NCBI RefSeq assembly: GCF_019449565.1
Contig: NZ_JAGRPM010000059.1
Coordinates: 1-33,612 of the forward strand
DNA: 33,612 nt
Reading direction: 5' to 3'
From: Rhodoblastus sp.
GTDB lineage: Bacteria; Pseudomonadota; Alphaproteobacteria; Rhizobiales; Beijerinckiaceae
Shown piece by piece: positions 5,904 through 15,136 of this stretch. Below the pieces are notes generated by a model. It saw nothing but the letters and a program-made list of their open reading frames with translations. It was not told the origin of the DNA and did no database searches. The position numbers and the translations under genes are program-made. The stretch's first letter is position 1. Every line of letters starts with the position of its first letter.

Positions 5904-7345
5904 CGCGTCTCATCGTGGGGCCATTCAACCGCGTCGAGGGCGATCTCGAACTGACGCTCGACATCGCGGAAGGCCGCGTCGCGGAGGCGCGCGTCGCCAC
6001 AACCCTTTACCGGGGCTTCGAGCAAATATTGGTCGGCCGCCCCGCCGCCGACGCCCTGACCATCGCGCCGCGCATCTGCGGCATCTGCTCGCTGTCGCAG
6101 AGCATGGCGGCGGCGGCGGCATTGCGCGGGATCAGCGGCGTGCAGCCCCCGCCCAATGGCGAACTGGCCGCCAATATCGCCCATGCGGCGGAAAACATCG
6201 CCGATCATCTCACGCATTTCTATCTGTTCTTCATGCCCGATTTCGCCCGCGCGGCTTATGCGGGAGAGAGCTGGTTCGCGCCGGTCGCGGCGCGTTTCAC
6301 GGCGCTTTCCGGTGCGGCGGCGCAGGAGGTTTTGCCCGCCCGCGCGCGGCTTCTGCACGTGATGGGGCTGATCGCGGGAAAATGGCCGCATTCGCTGGCG
6401 ATCCAGCCCGGCGGAGTCACCCGCGCGCTCGACCTCGGCGAAAAGATGCGGTTGATCGCCATCCTGAGCGATTTCCGCGCCTTTCTCGAAAAGAGCCTGT
6501 TCGCGGCGCCGCTCGAACAAGTGGCGGCCATTGAGACGTCGGAGCAATTGGCAAATTTCGCGCAAGGGCAGGGCGATTTCGCCGCCTTCCTGCGGCTGGC
6601 GGCGAGCCTGCGGCTGGAAACGCTCGGCGGCGTAGCCCTGCCGCTCATCAGCTTCGGCGCCTATCACAGCGCGCAAGGCGCCTTGTTCCCTGCCGGGCTA
6701 TATGATGCGCGCGCGGCTGAGGCTCGGCCGCTGCCAATCGGGGCGATTGGCGAGGACGTGGCTTTTTCCTACATGCGCGACAGCGCGGCGGATCCGGCGC
6801 GATCCGTGACGCAGCCGGACGCGGATCGGGAAAATGCCTATTCCTGGGCCAAGGCGCCGCGCCTTTCCGGCGAGCCGGCTGAGACTGGCGCGGTCGCGCG
6901 GCAGGCGGTCGCGGGCGATCCGCTGATCCGCGCGCTCATCACGCAAGCGGCGGGCGGAACCAATGTCTTCGTTCGCGTCGTCGCGCGGGTGATCGAGATC
7001 GCGAAGCTGACGCTGGCGGCGGAAGGCTGGGCGCGCGAGATCCGGCTCAAGGAAAGCTTTTCCGAACATGGTCCGACGCCGCTTCACGGCGAGAGCATCG
7101 GCATGGTCGAGGCCGCGCGCGGCGCGCTCGGTCATTGGCTGAGCGTCGAAAAAGGCGTGATCCAGCGCTATCAGATCGTCGCGCCGACGACCTGGAACTT
7201 TTCTCCGCGCGATGCGCGCGGCGTTCCCGGCCCTCTGGAGCAGGCCTTAATCGGCGTCGAGACGGGCGCGGCGGGGGCGAAGGCGCCCGCGATCCAGCAT
7301 GTCGTGCGCTCCTTCGACCCCTGCATGGTCTGCACGGCGCATTGA
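5900..7345 (+). CDS. hupV: Regulatory [NiFe] hydrogenase large subunit
   Basis: HupV (HoxC) carries the NiFe site of the H2 sensor. It has 481 residues. The N-terminal metal motif is RICGIC (C60, C63) and the C-terminal motif is DPCMVCTAH (C475, C478). The protein stops exactly at that histidine, so there is no propeptide for a protease to remove; this is a recognised hallmark of regulatory hydrogenases and separates HupV from HupL. RVEGD near residue 11 corresponds to the RIEGH region of HupL. The ATGA overlap with hupU implies translational coupling and equal dosage. It is followed by a 229-base intergenic region with the hupS sigma-54 promoter, so hupUV forms its own two-gene unit. Confidence 0.96.
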   Translation: MTRLIVGPFNRVEGDLELTLDIAEGRVAEARVATTLYRGFEQILVGRPAADALTIAPRICGICSLSQSMAAAAALRGISGVQPPPNGELAANIAHAAENIADHLTHFYLFFMPDFARAAYAGESWFAPVAARFTALSGAAAQEVLPARARLLHVMGLIAGKWPHSLAIQPGGVTRALDLGEKMRLIAILSDFRAFLEKSLFAAPLEQVAAIETSEQLANFAQGQGDFAAFLRLAASLRLETLGGVALPLISFGAYHSAQGALFPAGLYDARAAEARPLPIGAIGEDVAFSYMRDSAADPARSVTQPDADRENAYSWAKAPRLSGEPAETGAVARQAVAGDPLIRALITQAAGGTNVFVRVVARVIEIAKLTLAAEGWAREIRLKESFSEHGPTPLHGESIGMVEAARGALGHWLSVEKGVIQRYQIVAPTTWNFSPRDARGVPGPLEQALIGVETGAAGAKAPAIQHVVRSFDPCMVCTAH

Positions 7346-7377
7346 GCGGCAGGGTGTAAAGAAAGTTTTTTCAAAGC

Positions 7378-7392
7378 GGAAAAGGACTTTCC
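7378..7392. promoter_or_regulatory. Candidate upstream activator site for hupS
   Basis: GGAAA-N5-TTTCC forms an inverted repeat centred at 7385, 108 bases before the -24 GG of the hupS sigma-54 promoter. This is a usual distance for an NtrC-class activator site. A palindrome near the hupG promoter sits at almost the same distance. Assignment to HoxA is inference. Confidence 0.3.
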
Positions 7393-7438
7393 AACCGACA
7401 CCAGAGCCGCGGCTGGAGGTCGTGACGAAAAACCTGCG

Positions 7439-7451
7439 CAACAAATTGAAA
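7439..7451 (-). promoter_or_regulatory. Candidate IHF site in the hupS promoter
   Basis: On the minus strand TTTCAATTTGTTG fits the IHF consensus WATCAANNNNTTR with one mismatch, inside an AT-rich stretch (7439-7480). It lies about 42 bases before the -24 element, where IHF commonly bends DNA between activator and sigma-54 polymerase. Confidence 0.35.
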
Positions 7452-7491
7452 TAAATACGAAAAATAGAAATAGTCCTGTTTTCGTTACGAT

Positions 7492-7506
7492 TGGCGCCCT
7501 TCTTGC
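7492..7506 (+). promoter_or_regulatory. Sigma-54 promoter of hupSLCDEF
   Basis: TGGCGC (7492-7497), five bases, then TTGC (7503-7506) give the exact GG-N10-GC arrangement of a -24/-12 promoter. Only one base differs from the consensus TGGCAC-N5-TTGC. Transcription would start near 7518, about 57 bases before the hupS ATG. A sigma-54 activator (HoxA) is encoded in the same locus, and hup promoters of this kind are known in other proteobacteria. Confidence 0.85.
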
Positions 7507-7574
7507 CAACCTCTCCCCAACCGCCCGTCTCGAAAGGCGCGGCGAATAAGACGACGGGAAAGGGGAGGCGCTAT

Positions 7575-8666
7575 ATGTCCGTTGCCGAGACATTTTACGA
7601 TGTAATCCGCCGACAGGGAATCACGCGCCGGAGTTTCACGAAATTCTGCAGCCTGACCGCCGCCAGCATGGGCCTCGGCGCGACCGGAGCAGCCAACGTG
7701 GCCAACGCGCTGGAGACCAAGCCGCGCGTGCCGGTGATCTGGATGCATGGCCTTGAATGCACCTGCTGCTCGGAGAGCTTCATCCGCTCCGCGCATCCGC
7801 TGGTCAAGGACGTCGTCTTGTCGATGATCTCGCTCGATTACGACGACACGATCATGGCGGCGGCGGGCCATCAGGCCGATGCGATCCTCAAGGAGACCCG
7901 GGAAAAGTACAAGGGTCAATACATCCTTGCCGTCGAGGGCAATCCGCCGCTCAATGAAGACGGCATGTTCTGCATCGATGGCGGCCGTCCCTTCGTGGAG
8001 AAGCTGAAGGAAATGGCGGCGGACGCCTCGGCCATCATCGCCTGGGGCGCCTGCGCCTCATGGGGCTGCGTGCAGGCCGCCAAGCCCAATCCGACCCAGG
8101 CCACGCCGATCGACAAGGTCATCACGAACAAGCCCATCATCAAGGTGCCGGGCTGCCCGCCCATCGCCGAGGTCATGACCGGCGTCGTCACCTTCATCAC
8201 CACCTTCGGCCGCCTGCCTGAACTCGACCGGCAGGGCCGGCCGCTGATGTTCTATTCCCAGCGCATCCACGACAAGTGCTACCGCCGGCCGCATTTCGAC
8301 GCCGGCCAGTTCGTCGAGCAATGGGATGACCAGAACGCGCGCGAAGGCAAGTGCCTTTACAAGATGGGCTGCAAGGGGCCGACCACCTATAACGCCTGCT
8401 CGACGGTGCGCTGGAACAATGGCGTGTCCTTCCCCATCCAGTCCGGTCATGGCTGCATCGGCTGCTCGGAGGATGGTTTCTGGGACAAGGGGCCGTTTTA
8501 CGAGCGCCTCTCCAACATCAACCATTTTGGCGTCGAATCCAACGCCGACAAGATCGGCCTGGCCGCCGCGGCGGTGGTGGGCGTCGGCGTCGCGGCCCAT
8601 GCCGCCGCCACGGCGCTCGGCCGCGTTACCGTCAAGCATGACGACAAGGCGCCGCCAAAGGCTTGA
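7575..8666 (+). CDS. hupS: O2-tolerant uptake [NiFe] hydrogenase small subunit
   Basis: HupS is the Fe-S subunit of the membrane-bound H2-oxidising enzyme. The 363-residue precursor has a Tat signal with twin arginines R18-R19 (TRRSFTKFC) and a hydrophobic stretch ending near ANALE (residues 42-46). The mature domain has proximal-cluster cysteines C62, C65, C160 and C194 plus two supernumerary ones, C64 and C165 (ECTCCSESF and [12 protein letters not shown]). That six-cysteine set is the known mark of the [4Fe-3S] cluster in O2-tolerant group 1d enzymes. The distal cluster uses H232, C235, C260 and C266; the medial cluster uses C275, C294 and C297. A membrane helix lies at about 328-347. GGGGAGG at 7562-7568 supports the start. 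The gene follows the sigma-54 promoter and is separated from hupL by 113 bases of strong secondary structure. Confidence 0.97.
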   Translation: MSVAETFYDVIRRQGITRRSFTKFCSLTAASMGLGATGAANVANALETKPRVPVIWMHGLECTCCSESFIRSAHPLVKDVVLSMISLDYDDTIMAAAGHQADAILKETREKYKGQYILAVEGNPPLNEDGMFCIDGGRPFVEKLKEMAADASAIIAWGACASWGCVQAAKPNPTQATPIDKVITNKPIIKVPGCPPIAEVMTGVVTFITTFGRLPELDRQGRPLMFYSQRIHDKCYRRPHFDAGQFVEQWDDQNAREGKCLYKMGCKGPTTYNACSTVRWNNGVSFPIQSGHGCIGCSEDGFWDKGPFYERLSNINHFGVESNADKIGLAAAAVVGVGVAAHAAATALGRVTVKHDDKAPPKA

Positions 8667-8683
8667 GCGCGGTCGTCATTGCG

Positions 8684-8741
8684 GGCCGGCGGAGGCGATC
8701 TCCCCCGCTTCCGCCGGCCAGACGCCCGTCTCGCGACGGGC
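8684..8741 (+). repeat. Two consecutive hairpins between hupS and hupL
   Basis: The first hairpin pairs 8684-8697 (GGCCGGCGGAGGCG) with 8706-8719 (CGCTTCCGCCGGCC), 14 pairs with one G-U. The second is a perfect GCCCGTC-TCGC-GACGGGC at 8724-8741. No U tract follows either. The left flank, GTCATTGCGGG, resembles the start of a dispersed alphaproteobacterial palindromic element. The pair could protect the hupS mRNA 3' end or adjust subunit stoichiometry. Confidence 0.75.
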
Positions 8742-8779
8742 TACGCGCCGGCTAACAACGAAAATCCGAGGAAACATCC

Positions 8780-10570
<1,791 letters not shown>

Positions 10571-10577
10571 CGGAATG

Positions 10578-10700
10578 CCCCTTCTCCCCTTGCGGGAGGA
10601 GGTGGCGCGAAGCGCCGGATGAGGGGACTTCCCGCGCATGCACCCCTCATCCGTCTCGCGCCTTGGGCGCGAGCCGCCTTCTCCCGCAAGGGGTGAAGGG
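10578..10700. repeat. Dispersed palindromic (REP-like) element between hupL and hupC
   Basis: The left arm (10578-10626, containing CTTCTCCCCTTGCGGGAGGA and GGATGAGGGG) is an inverted copy of the right arm (10643-10700, containing CCCCTCATCC and CTTCTCCCGCAAGGGG). Internal GGCGCGAAGCGCC and CTCGCGCCTTGGGCGCGAG form extra hairpins. Elements with this layout are known in many copies in Rhizobiales genomes. It lies wholly in the intergenic space and could reduce expression of hupC onward or stabilise hupSL mRNA. Confidence 0.85.
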
Positions 10701-10735
10701 AGATAGCAAAAACATTATAAGTTGGGGAGGCCGCG

Positions 10736-11461
10736 ATGAATGTCATAACGCAGGTCAATGATATTTCGGACTCGCATGGCGAGAAGACGGTCGCGCGCCG
10801 CACCGTCTATGTTTATCAGGCGCCCGTCCGCATCTGGCATTGGATCAATGCGCTCGCCATGATGACGCTGTTTGTCACGGGCTATCTCATCGGCACGCCG
10901 CCGGACAGCGTCACGGGCGAAGCCAGCGCGCATTTCCAGATGGGTTATATCCGCTTCGCCCATTTCTCGGCCGGGCAGATCATGGCGGTCGGTTTCCTGC
11001 TGCGCATCTACTGGGCCTTCGTCGGCAACGCCCACTCCGCCCAGATCTTCTATATCCCGTTCTGGCGCGGCGACTTCTGGAAGGGCGTGCTGCACGAAAT
11101 TCGCTGGTATGCTTTTCTGGAAAAATATCCCAAGCAGTATGTCGGGCATAATCCGCTCGCCCACACCATGATGTTCCTGGTCTTCACGCTGGGCACGCTG
11201 TTCATGATCGTGACGGGCTTCGCGCTCTATTCCGAAGGCGCAGGTCGCAGTTCGTGGCAATACAAGGCGTTCGGCTGGGTGTTCTCGATCTTTCCGAACA
11301 GCCAGGATGTGCACACCTATCATCATCTCGGCATGTGGGCGCTGGTGTGCTTCACCATCCTGCACATCTATGCGGCGGTCCGCGAGGACATCATGTCGCG
11401 TCAGTCGATGATCTCCTCGATGATCTCTGGCGAGCGCCAGTTCCGCGACGAGGACATCTGA
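10736..11461 (+). CDS. hupC: Hydrogenase cytochrome b subunit
   Basis: HupC (HyaC/HoxZ family) is the di-heme b-type cytochrome that anchors HupSL and passes electrons to ubiquinone. It has 241 residues with four membrane helices, at about residues 33-53, 77-96, 142-165 and 201-217. Candidate heme histidines lie in RIWHWINALAM, FAHFSAGQIMAVGF, PLAHTMMF and YHHLGMWAL-x-CFTILHIYA. These match the family pattern. The protein starts at ATG 10736 after GGGGAGG and ends two bases before the hupD ATG, so hupC-hupD are tightly coupled. It follows the palindromic repeat and presumably depends on the hupS promoter. Confidence 0.96.
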   Translation: MNVITQVNDISDSHGEKTVARRTVYVYQAPVRIWHWINALAMMTLFVTGYLIGTPPDSVTGEASAHFQMGYIRFAHFSAGQIMAVGFLLRIYWAFVGNAHSAQIFYIPFWRGDFWKGVLHEIRWYAFLEKYPKQYVGHNPLAHTMMFLVFTLGTLFMIVTGFALYSEGAGRSSWQYKAFGWVFSIFPNSQDVHTYHHLGMWALVCFTILHIYAAVREDIMSRQSMISSMISGERQFRDEDI

Positions 11462-11462
11462 G

Positions 11463-12050
11463 ATGGACGCTGCTCCTAAAAAAATCCTCGTTCTGGGCAT
11501 TGGCAATATCCTTTGGGCCGACGAAGGTTTTGGCGTGCGCGTGCTGGAGACCTTCAACACGCTCTACGCCGCGCCGGAAAACGTGAGCTTGCTCGACGGC
11601 GGCACGCAGGGGCTCTACCTCGTGCAATTCGTGCAGGAGGCCGATCATTTGCTCGTGTTCGACGCCATCGACTACGGTCTGGAGCCGGGAACTCTGAAGA
11701 TCGTGCAGGGCGACGAAGTGCCGAAATTCACCGGCGCCAAGAAGATGAGCCTGCATCAGACCGGCTTCCAGGAAGTGCTCTCGGCGGCCGACCTGATGGG
11801 CGGCTATCCCGAGAAACTGGCCCTGATCGGCTGCCAGCCGCTGGATCTCGAAGACTGGGGCGGTCCGCTCACCCCGCCGGTGCGGGACCGCCTCGTGCAG
11901 GCGGCGGACCTCGCCGCCGTCATTCTCGAACAATGGGGCGCGCCTTGTCGCTTGCGCGCGCCCGGCGAGGCGATCGAGCCGCTGCTCGCCAATGACATCG
12001 ATATGCAGAATTACGAGACGCGGATGGCCAATGTCCGCACGGGAGGATGA
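11463..12050 (+). CDS. hupD: Hydrogenase maturation endopeptidase
   Basis: HupD (HyaD/HoxM) removes the C-terminal propeptide of HupL after nickel insertion. The 195-residue protein opens with the family signature ILVLGIGNILWADEGFGVRV. Candidate nickel-sensing residues by analogy to HybD are E21, D67 (VFDAID) and H98 (SLHQTG). Length is normal. The start ATG overlaps nothing but lies one base after the hupC stop. The only propeptide-bearing substrate encoded nearby is HupL; HupV lacks one. It ends one base before the hupE ATG. Confidence 0.96.
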   Translation: MDAAPKKILVLGIGNILWADEGFGVRVLETFNTLYAAPENVSLLDGGTQGLYLVQFVQEADHLLVFDAIDYGLEPGTLKIVQGDEVPKFTGAKKMSLHQTGFQEVLSAADLMGGYPEKLALIGCQPLDLEDWGGPLTPPVRDRLVQAADLAAVILEQWGAPCRLRAPGEAIEPLLANDIDMQNYETRMANVRTGG

Positions 12051-12051
12051 G

Positions 12052-12627
12052 ATGAAGACCTTGCTGAAAACCGCCGCGCTGGCCGCCGCGCTCGCCGCCT
12101 TTCCGTTCGCCGCTTCGGCCCATCCCGGCCTGCACGCGGCGGGCTTCGAGGATGGCTTTATCCATCCCTTTACCGGCGCGGATCACCTGCTCGCCATGAT
12201 CGCCGTCGGCTATTGGGCCGGCCAGTTCGCGGGCCGCGCGCGCTTCGTCCTTTCGGGCGTTTTCGCTGGCCTGATGGCGATTGGCGCCGCGCTCGGCTAC
12301 CACGCCGAAGCGCCCGCCCTGGTCGAATATGGCATTGCGGCCTCAGTCGTGGTTCTGGGCCTTCTGCTGGCCTTCGATGTCAGAATGCCCGTCGCGCCTG
12401 CTGCGGCTCTGGTCGGCCTTTTCGCCCTGTGCCACGGCTTCGCGCATGGCGCCGAGGCGCCCGCCGCCGCGAGCCAGGCCTTGTTCTTCGGCGGCTTCAT
12501 CGCGGCGAGCCTCATTCTGCAAGGCGTCGGCCTCGGCCTGTCCATGCTCCGCCACAGCAAGACTCTTGCTCGCCTCGCGGGCGGCCTGGTTGCGCTGAGC
12601 GGCGCCTGGATGCTCGGCTCCGCCTGA
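12052..12627 (+). CDS. hupE: HupE/UreJ-family nickel permease
   Basis: The 191-residue membrane protein starts with a cleavable-looking signal (KTLLKTAALAAALAAFPFAASA), giving a mature N-terminus near H24. The family motif HPFTGADHLLAM is at residues 38-49, and a second histidine motif, CHGFAHGAE, lies near 128-136; both are implicated in Ni2+ transport. About six hydrophobic helices follow the signal. HupE mediates nickel entry for hydrogenase assembly in rhizobia. GGGAGGA at 12041-12047 decides the ATG at 12052; the frame upstream is open but overlaps hupD. Fits in the hupCDEF run of the structural operon. Confidence 0.94.
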   Translation: MKTLLKTAALAAALAAFPFAASAHPGLHAAGFEDGFIHPFTGADHLLAMIAVGYWAGQFAGRARFVLSGVFAGLMAIGAALGYHAEAPALVEYGIAASVVVLGLLLAFDVRMPVAPAAALVGLFALCHGFAHGAEAPAAASQALFFGGFIAASLILQGVGLGLSMLRHSKTLARLAGGLVALSGAWMLGSA

Positions 12628-12648
12628 GCGGGCAGGGGACAAAAAGCC

Positions 12649-12939
12649 ATGTGCCTGGGCGTTCCGATGCGCATTCTGGAAGGCGACGATATTTCGGCGC
12701 TTTGCCAGCGCGGCGACGAGCAGCGGCGCGTCTCGATGCTGTTGCTCGGCGCGCAGCCCGTCGGCGCCCAGGTTCTCATCCATATAGATACCGCCGTCCG
12801 CGTGCTCGACGCGGACGAGGCTGCGCTGATCGATCAGGCCCTGGATGGCCTTGCCGCCGCGATGCGCGGCGAGGATTTCGATTCCGCCTTTGCCGATCTC
12901 ATCGACCGCGAGCCGCAATTGCCGGAACATTTGCGCTGA
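12649..12939 (+). CDS. hupF: HypC-like chaperone dedicated to the uptake hydrogenase
   Basis: HupF (HoxL) is a HypC/HupF-family protein of 96 residues. It begins MCLGVPMRIL; after removal of Met1 the N-terminal cysteine is the key residue that holds the Fe(CN)2CO unit or the large-subunit precursor. A separate HypC (MCLAIPVQV) is encoded at 19745, so this copy is the hydrogenase-specific paralogue. It is known to protect HupL under aerobic conditions in rhizobia. Its C-terminal half (residues 50-96) is acidic and longer than in HypC. It is the last gene before the second sigma-54 promoter. Confidence 0.92.
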   Translation: MCLGVPMRILEGDDISALCQRGDEQRRVSMLLLGAQPVGAQVLIHIDTAVRVLDADEAALIDQALDGLAAAMRGEDFDSAFADLIDREPQLPEHLR

Positions 12940-12955
12940 GAAGCTGAAAAGCTTC
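12940..12955. promoter_or_regulatory. Palindrome ahead of the hupG promoter
   Basis: GAAGCT-GAAA-AGCTTC is a perfect inverted repeat starting just after the hupF stop. Its centre (12947.5) is 109.5 bases before the -24 GG of the hupG sigma-54 promoter, almost the same as the candidate activator site of hupS (108). It may be a HoxA site, or a small RNA hairpin after hupF; no U tract follows. Confidence 0.35.
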
Positions 12956-13055
12956 CATACACTTGTGCAAACTTACCTGCCATGTGACAGTCGCAACTAG
13001 CGGCGCAAGCGCAAGAAAACCTGCCATTTGCTGGCCATTTCCTTTTCTCCGGATT

Positions 13056-13070
13056 TGGCGCCGTTTTTGC
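13056..13070 (+). promoter_or_regulatory. Sigma-54 promoter of the hupG-hyp block
   Basis: TGGCGC (13056-13061), five bases, then TTGC (13067-13070) repeat the hupS promoter elements exactly, with GG-N10-GC spacing. Start would be near 13082, 45 bases before the hupG ATG. This would put the maturation genes, and possibly hypX-hoxA-hupT, under the same activator as the structural genes. Confidence 0.8.
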
Positions 13071-13126
13071 GGAACTGAACGGAACTGCGCCCAAAGCGGC
13101 GAAAAAAGCGGATAAGAGGAAACGCC

Positions 13127-13567
13127 ATGACTGCGCCCTTTCTGGACGCGCTGATTCAGCGCACCGGCCTTCCCGTCGTCGACGAGACCAATATCGACGC
13201 CTTTCTTGCTCCGGCGGCGGGCGAATGCCCCAATGCTCTGCTGTTCTTCTCGGGCGCTGGCGCTCCGCGCCCGGAAAGCTCGGATGTGGCCGCGGTGTTG
13301 CCTGAAATCCTTCGCGCATTCGCCGGACGGCTGCGCGGCGCGATCGTCGCGCCCGAGGCCGAGGCGAAGTTAAAAGGGCGTTTCCAGATTTTCGTCCTGC
13401 CTTCGCTCTGCGTTACGCGCGCGATTGAGCCGGTGGGCGTACTGCCGAAAATTCTCGACTGGTCGGACTATGTCCAGAAAATCGAAGCCGCGCTGGATCC
13501 GCAGGCGCCGGTCCTGAGCGCGCCCGCCAAGCCGAAGACGCAATTCACCTTTTCGCAGGGAGCCTGA
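13127..13567 (+). CDS. hupG: Hydrogenase small-subunit chaperone HupG
   Basis: HupG (HoxO/HyaE family) is a thioredoxin-fold chaperone without redox cysteines. It is believed to bind the Tat signal of the hydrogenase small subunit until it is mature. The 146-residue protein shows the family pattern: ALIQRTGLPVVDE at the start, the strand ALLFFSGAG (residues 37-45), the pattern GRFQIFVLPSLCVTR (84-98) and the closing PKILDWSDYVQKIEAAL. GAGGAAACGCC precedes the ATG. It is the first gene after the second sigma-54 promoter and lies 3 bases before hupH, consistent with joint action on HupS. Confidence 0.92.
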   Translation: MTAPFLDALIQRTGLPVVDETNIDAFLAPAAGECPNALLFFSGAGAPRPESSDVAAVLPEILRAFAGRLRGAIVAPEAEAKLKGRFQIFVLPSLCVTRAIEPVGVLPKILDWSDYVQKIEAALDPQAPVLSAPAKPKTQFTFSQGA

Positions 13568-13570
13568 GCG

Positions 13571-14428
13571 ATGAAAGCGGGATTTTGGGTTGCGCCCGAG
13601 GGCGCCGAAGACGCCATGACCGTCATGCCGATCGGCGGCGATCTGCTTGAAGAGGCGCCAGGCCGCCGCAAGCTTTCGCTGCTCGCGACCGGCAGGGCCG
13701 AGGACCTGATTCTGGCCTGCCCGCGCGTCAGCAAGATATTGCCCGAAATCGTGGCCGCGCTAGAGACGCAGGACGAGAACGCGGCGGGCCGCCTGTTCGA
13801 CCTCACCGAATTTTCGGCCGATGAAATCCTGCTGATCGAGGATGTGATCGGCGAGGGAGAGGTGGCGGGAGTGGTGTCGCTGCCCGACGGTGTCGGCGCG
13901 CAGATCCAGGAATCCGTCATGGCGGGCCTGTGGCGCGTGCGCTTCACCGATACGCAGGGCAAGCTTTTCGCCGATTATCTTGAAGTGTCGAGCCTGCCGG
14001 AAATTGCGCGCCGCGCCGCCCTGGTTAATTGCCAGCCGCTGGACGCCGGCGAGCCGCCCGCCGGCGCGATGAACGTCATGCCGCTGCTGGCCGAGATCGC
14101 GGGCCGCTCCGCCGCGCATAAGACCGGCGAGCCGACCCACACGATTACCTTTTCGCTGCTGCCGATGTCGCCGGAAGACATGAGCCATTTGCAGCAATGC
14201 CTCGGCGCTGGTTCGGTGCGGCTGATTTCCAAGGGATATGGCTCCTGCCGCATCCTCTCCACCGGGACGATGAATGTCTGGTCGGTGCAATTCTTCAACG
14301 CCATGGACGAGATCATTCTCGACACGCTCGAAATCGGCGACGCGCCCGCGGCGGCCCGCGCGGCGGAAGAGGATTTCCGTGACAGCGCCAAGCGCCTTCG
14401 CGAGATCGAGGAGGCCTATTTCGCATGA
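13571..14428 (+). CDS. hupH: Hydrogenase expression/assembly protein HupH
   Basis: HupH (HoxQ/HyaF family) acts with HupG in assembling the small subunit under aerobic conditions. The 285-residue protein has the two repeats typical of the family. The N-terminal half includes LIEDVIGEGEVAGVV and VMAGLWRVRFTD; the C-terminal half includes VRLISKGYGSCRILST and NVWSVQFFNAMDEIILDTLEIGD split by short loops. Residues W119 and W237 or nearby lie at equivalent positions of the repeats. The ATG at 13571 follows a 3-base gap from hupG and GGGAGCC. It overlaps hupI by ATGA. Confidence 0.93.
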   Translation: MKAGFWVAPEGAEDAMTVMPIGGDLLEEAPGRRKLSLLATGRAEDLILACPRVSKILPEIVAALETQDENAAGRLFDLTEFSADEILLIEDVIGEGEVAGVVSLPDGVGAQIQESVMAGLWRVRFTDTQGKLFADYLEVSSLPEIARRAALVNCQPLDAGEPPAGAMNVMPLLAEIAGRSAAHKTGEPTHTITFSLLPMSPEDMSHLQQCLGAGSVRLISKGYGSCRILSTGTMNVWSVQFFNAMDEIILDTLEIGDAPAAARAAEEDFRDSAKRLREIEEAYFA

Positions 14429-14640
14429 CCGGTTTCGAGAATTTCGGCAAACAGCGAAATGTCGAGGACGATGCGAAAATGGAATGCGGCGTGTGCTGGC
14501 ATGTCTATGACCCGGCGGAGGGAGACAGCGTCTGGCAGATCCCGCCCGGCACGCCGTTCACGGCTCTGCCGGAAGACTGGCGCTGCCCCAATTGCGACGC
14601 GGCGCAATCACGTTTCATGAGGCTTGGCGAAAATGAATGA
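14425..14640 (+). CDS. hupI: Rubredoxin for hydrogenase maturation
   Basis: HupI (HoxR) is a 71-residue rubredoxin with both Fe-binding pairs: C21-GV-C24 (MECGVCWHVYDP) and C54-PN-C57 (WRCPNCDAA). The DWRCPNC motif is classic for rubredoxins. In O2-tolerant systems HoxR is needed for correct formation of the proximal cluster, which fits the six-cysteine HupS of this locus. The protein carries an 18-residue N-terminal extension. The ATGA overlap with hupH and an 8-base overlap with hupJ show tight coupling. Confidence 0.96.
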   Translation: MTGFENFGKQRNVEDDAKMECGVCWHVYDPAEGDSVWQIPPGTPFTALPEDWRCPNCDAAQSRFMRLGENE

Positions 14641-15136
14641 AGGCGCGCGCATGGAGGAATGCGCGCGGCTCGCCGAAAAGCTGGAGGCGCATTTTCGCGG
14701 CGTCCACGCGGGCGCAATGCGGGATGTGCCGATCTGCAATGAAAATCTCGCCGTCGCCAGCACGGGGTTCCGGCCCTGCGGAGACTGGGCCTTGGGCATC
14801 GTCGTCACGCCCTGGTTCATGAATATCGTCGCGGCGCCACTTGCGGGCGCGGCTCCCGTCGCCGCGCTCCCGGGCGAGACGCAAAGCCTCGTCCTGCCGT
14901 CCGGCATGGTCGAATGTCTCGCGGCGAAGCTTGATGGCTTCGACCGGCTGCTGATGTGCTCGCTGTTTTCGCCGATGCAGGATTTTGAAGATCAGGAGGC
15001 GGCTTTGGCGACGGCGAAGGCCGCGTTTGAGCTTCTTCTGACGCCACCCGCGCCGCCGCCGGAGCCGCCAGTGCGGAGCATGGATCGTCGCGCCTTCTTT
15101 CGCGGTGGCGTTCGCGCGCCGGAGGGGGCGTCGTGA
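14633..15136 (+). CDS. hupJ: HybE-family hydrogenase assembly chaperone HupJ
   Basis: HupJ (HoxT) belongs to the HybE family of [NiFe]-hydrogenase assembly chaperones. The 167-residue protein has an N-terminal helix, the family segment DVPICNENLAVASTGFRP (about residues 34-51), GIVVTPWFMNIV with the invariant TPWFMN, and FSPMQDFEDQEAAL (residues 110-123). The C-terminal tail has the basic MDRRAFFRGG preceded by a proline-rich stretch. The ATG at 14633 lies inside the end of hupI; a TTG three codons earlier is less likely. It overlaps hupK by GTGA. Confidence 0.92.
   Translation: MNEGARMEECARLAEKLEAHFRGVHAGAMRDVPICNENLAVASTGFRPCGDWALGIVVTPWFMNIVAAPLAGAAPVAALPGETQSLVLPSGMVECLAAKLDGFDRLLMCSLFSPMQDFEDQEAALATAKAAFELLLTPPAPPPEPPVRSMDRRAFFRGGVRAPEGAS

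Noticed and set aside
5549..6676. Minus-strand open frame (375 codons) opposite hupU-hupV
   Set aside because: Shadow frame from high GC content; hupU and hupV account for the sequence.
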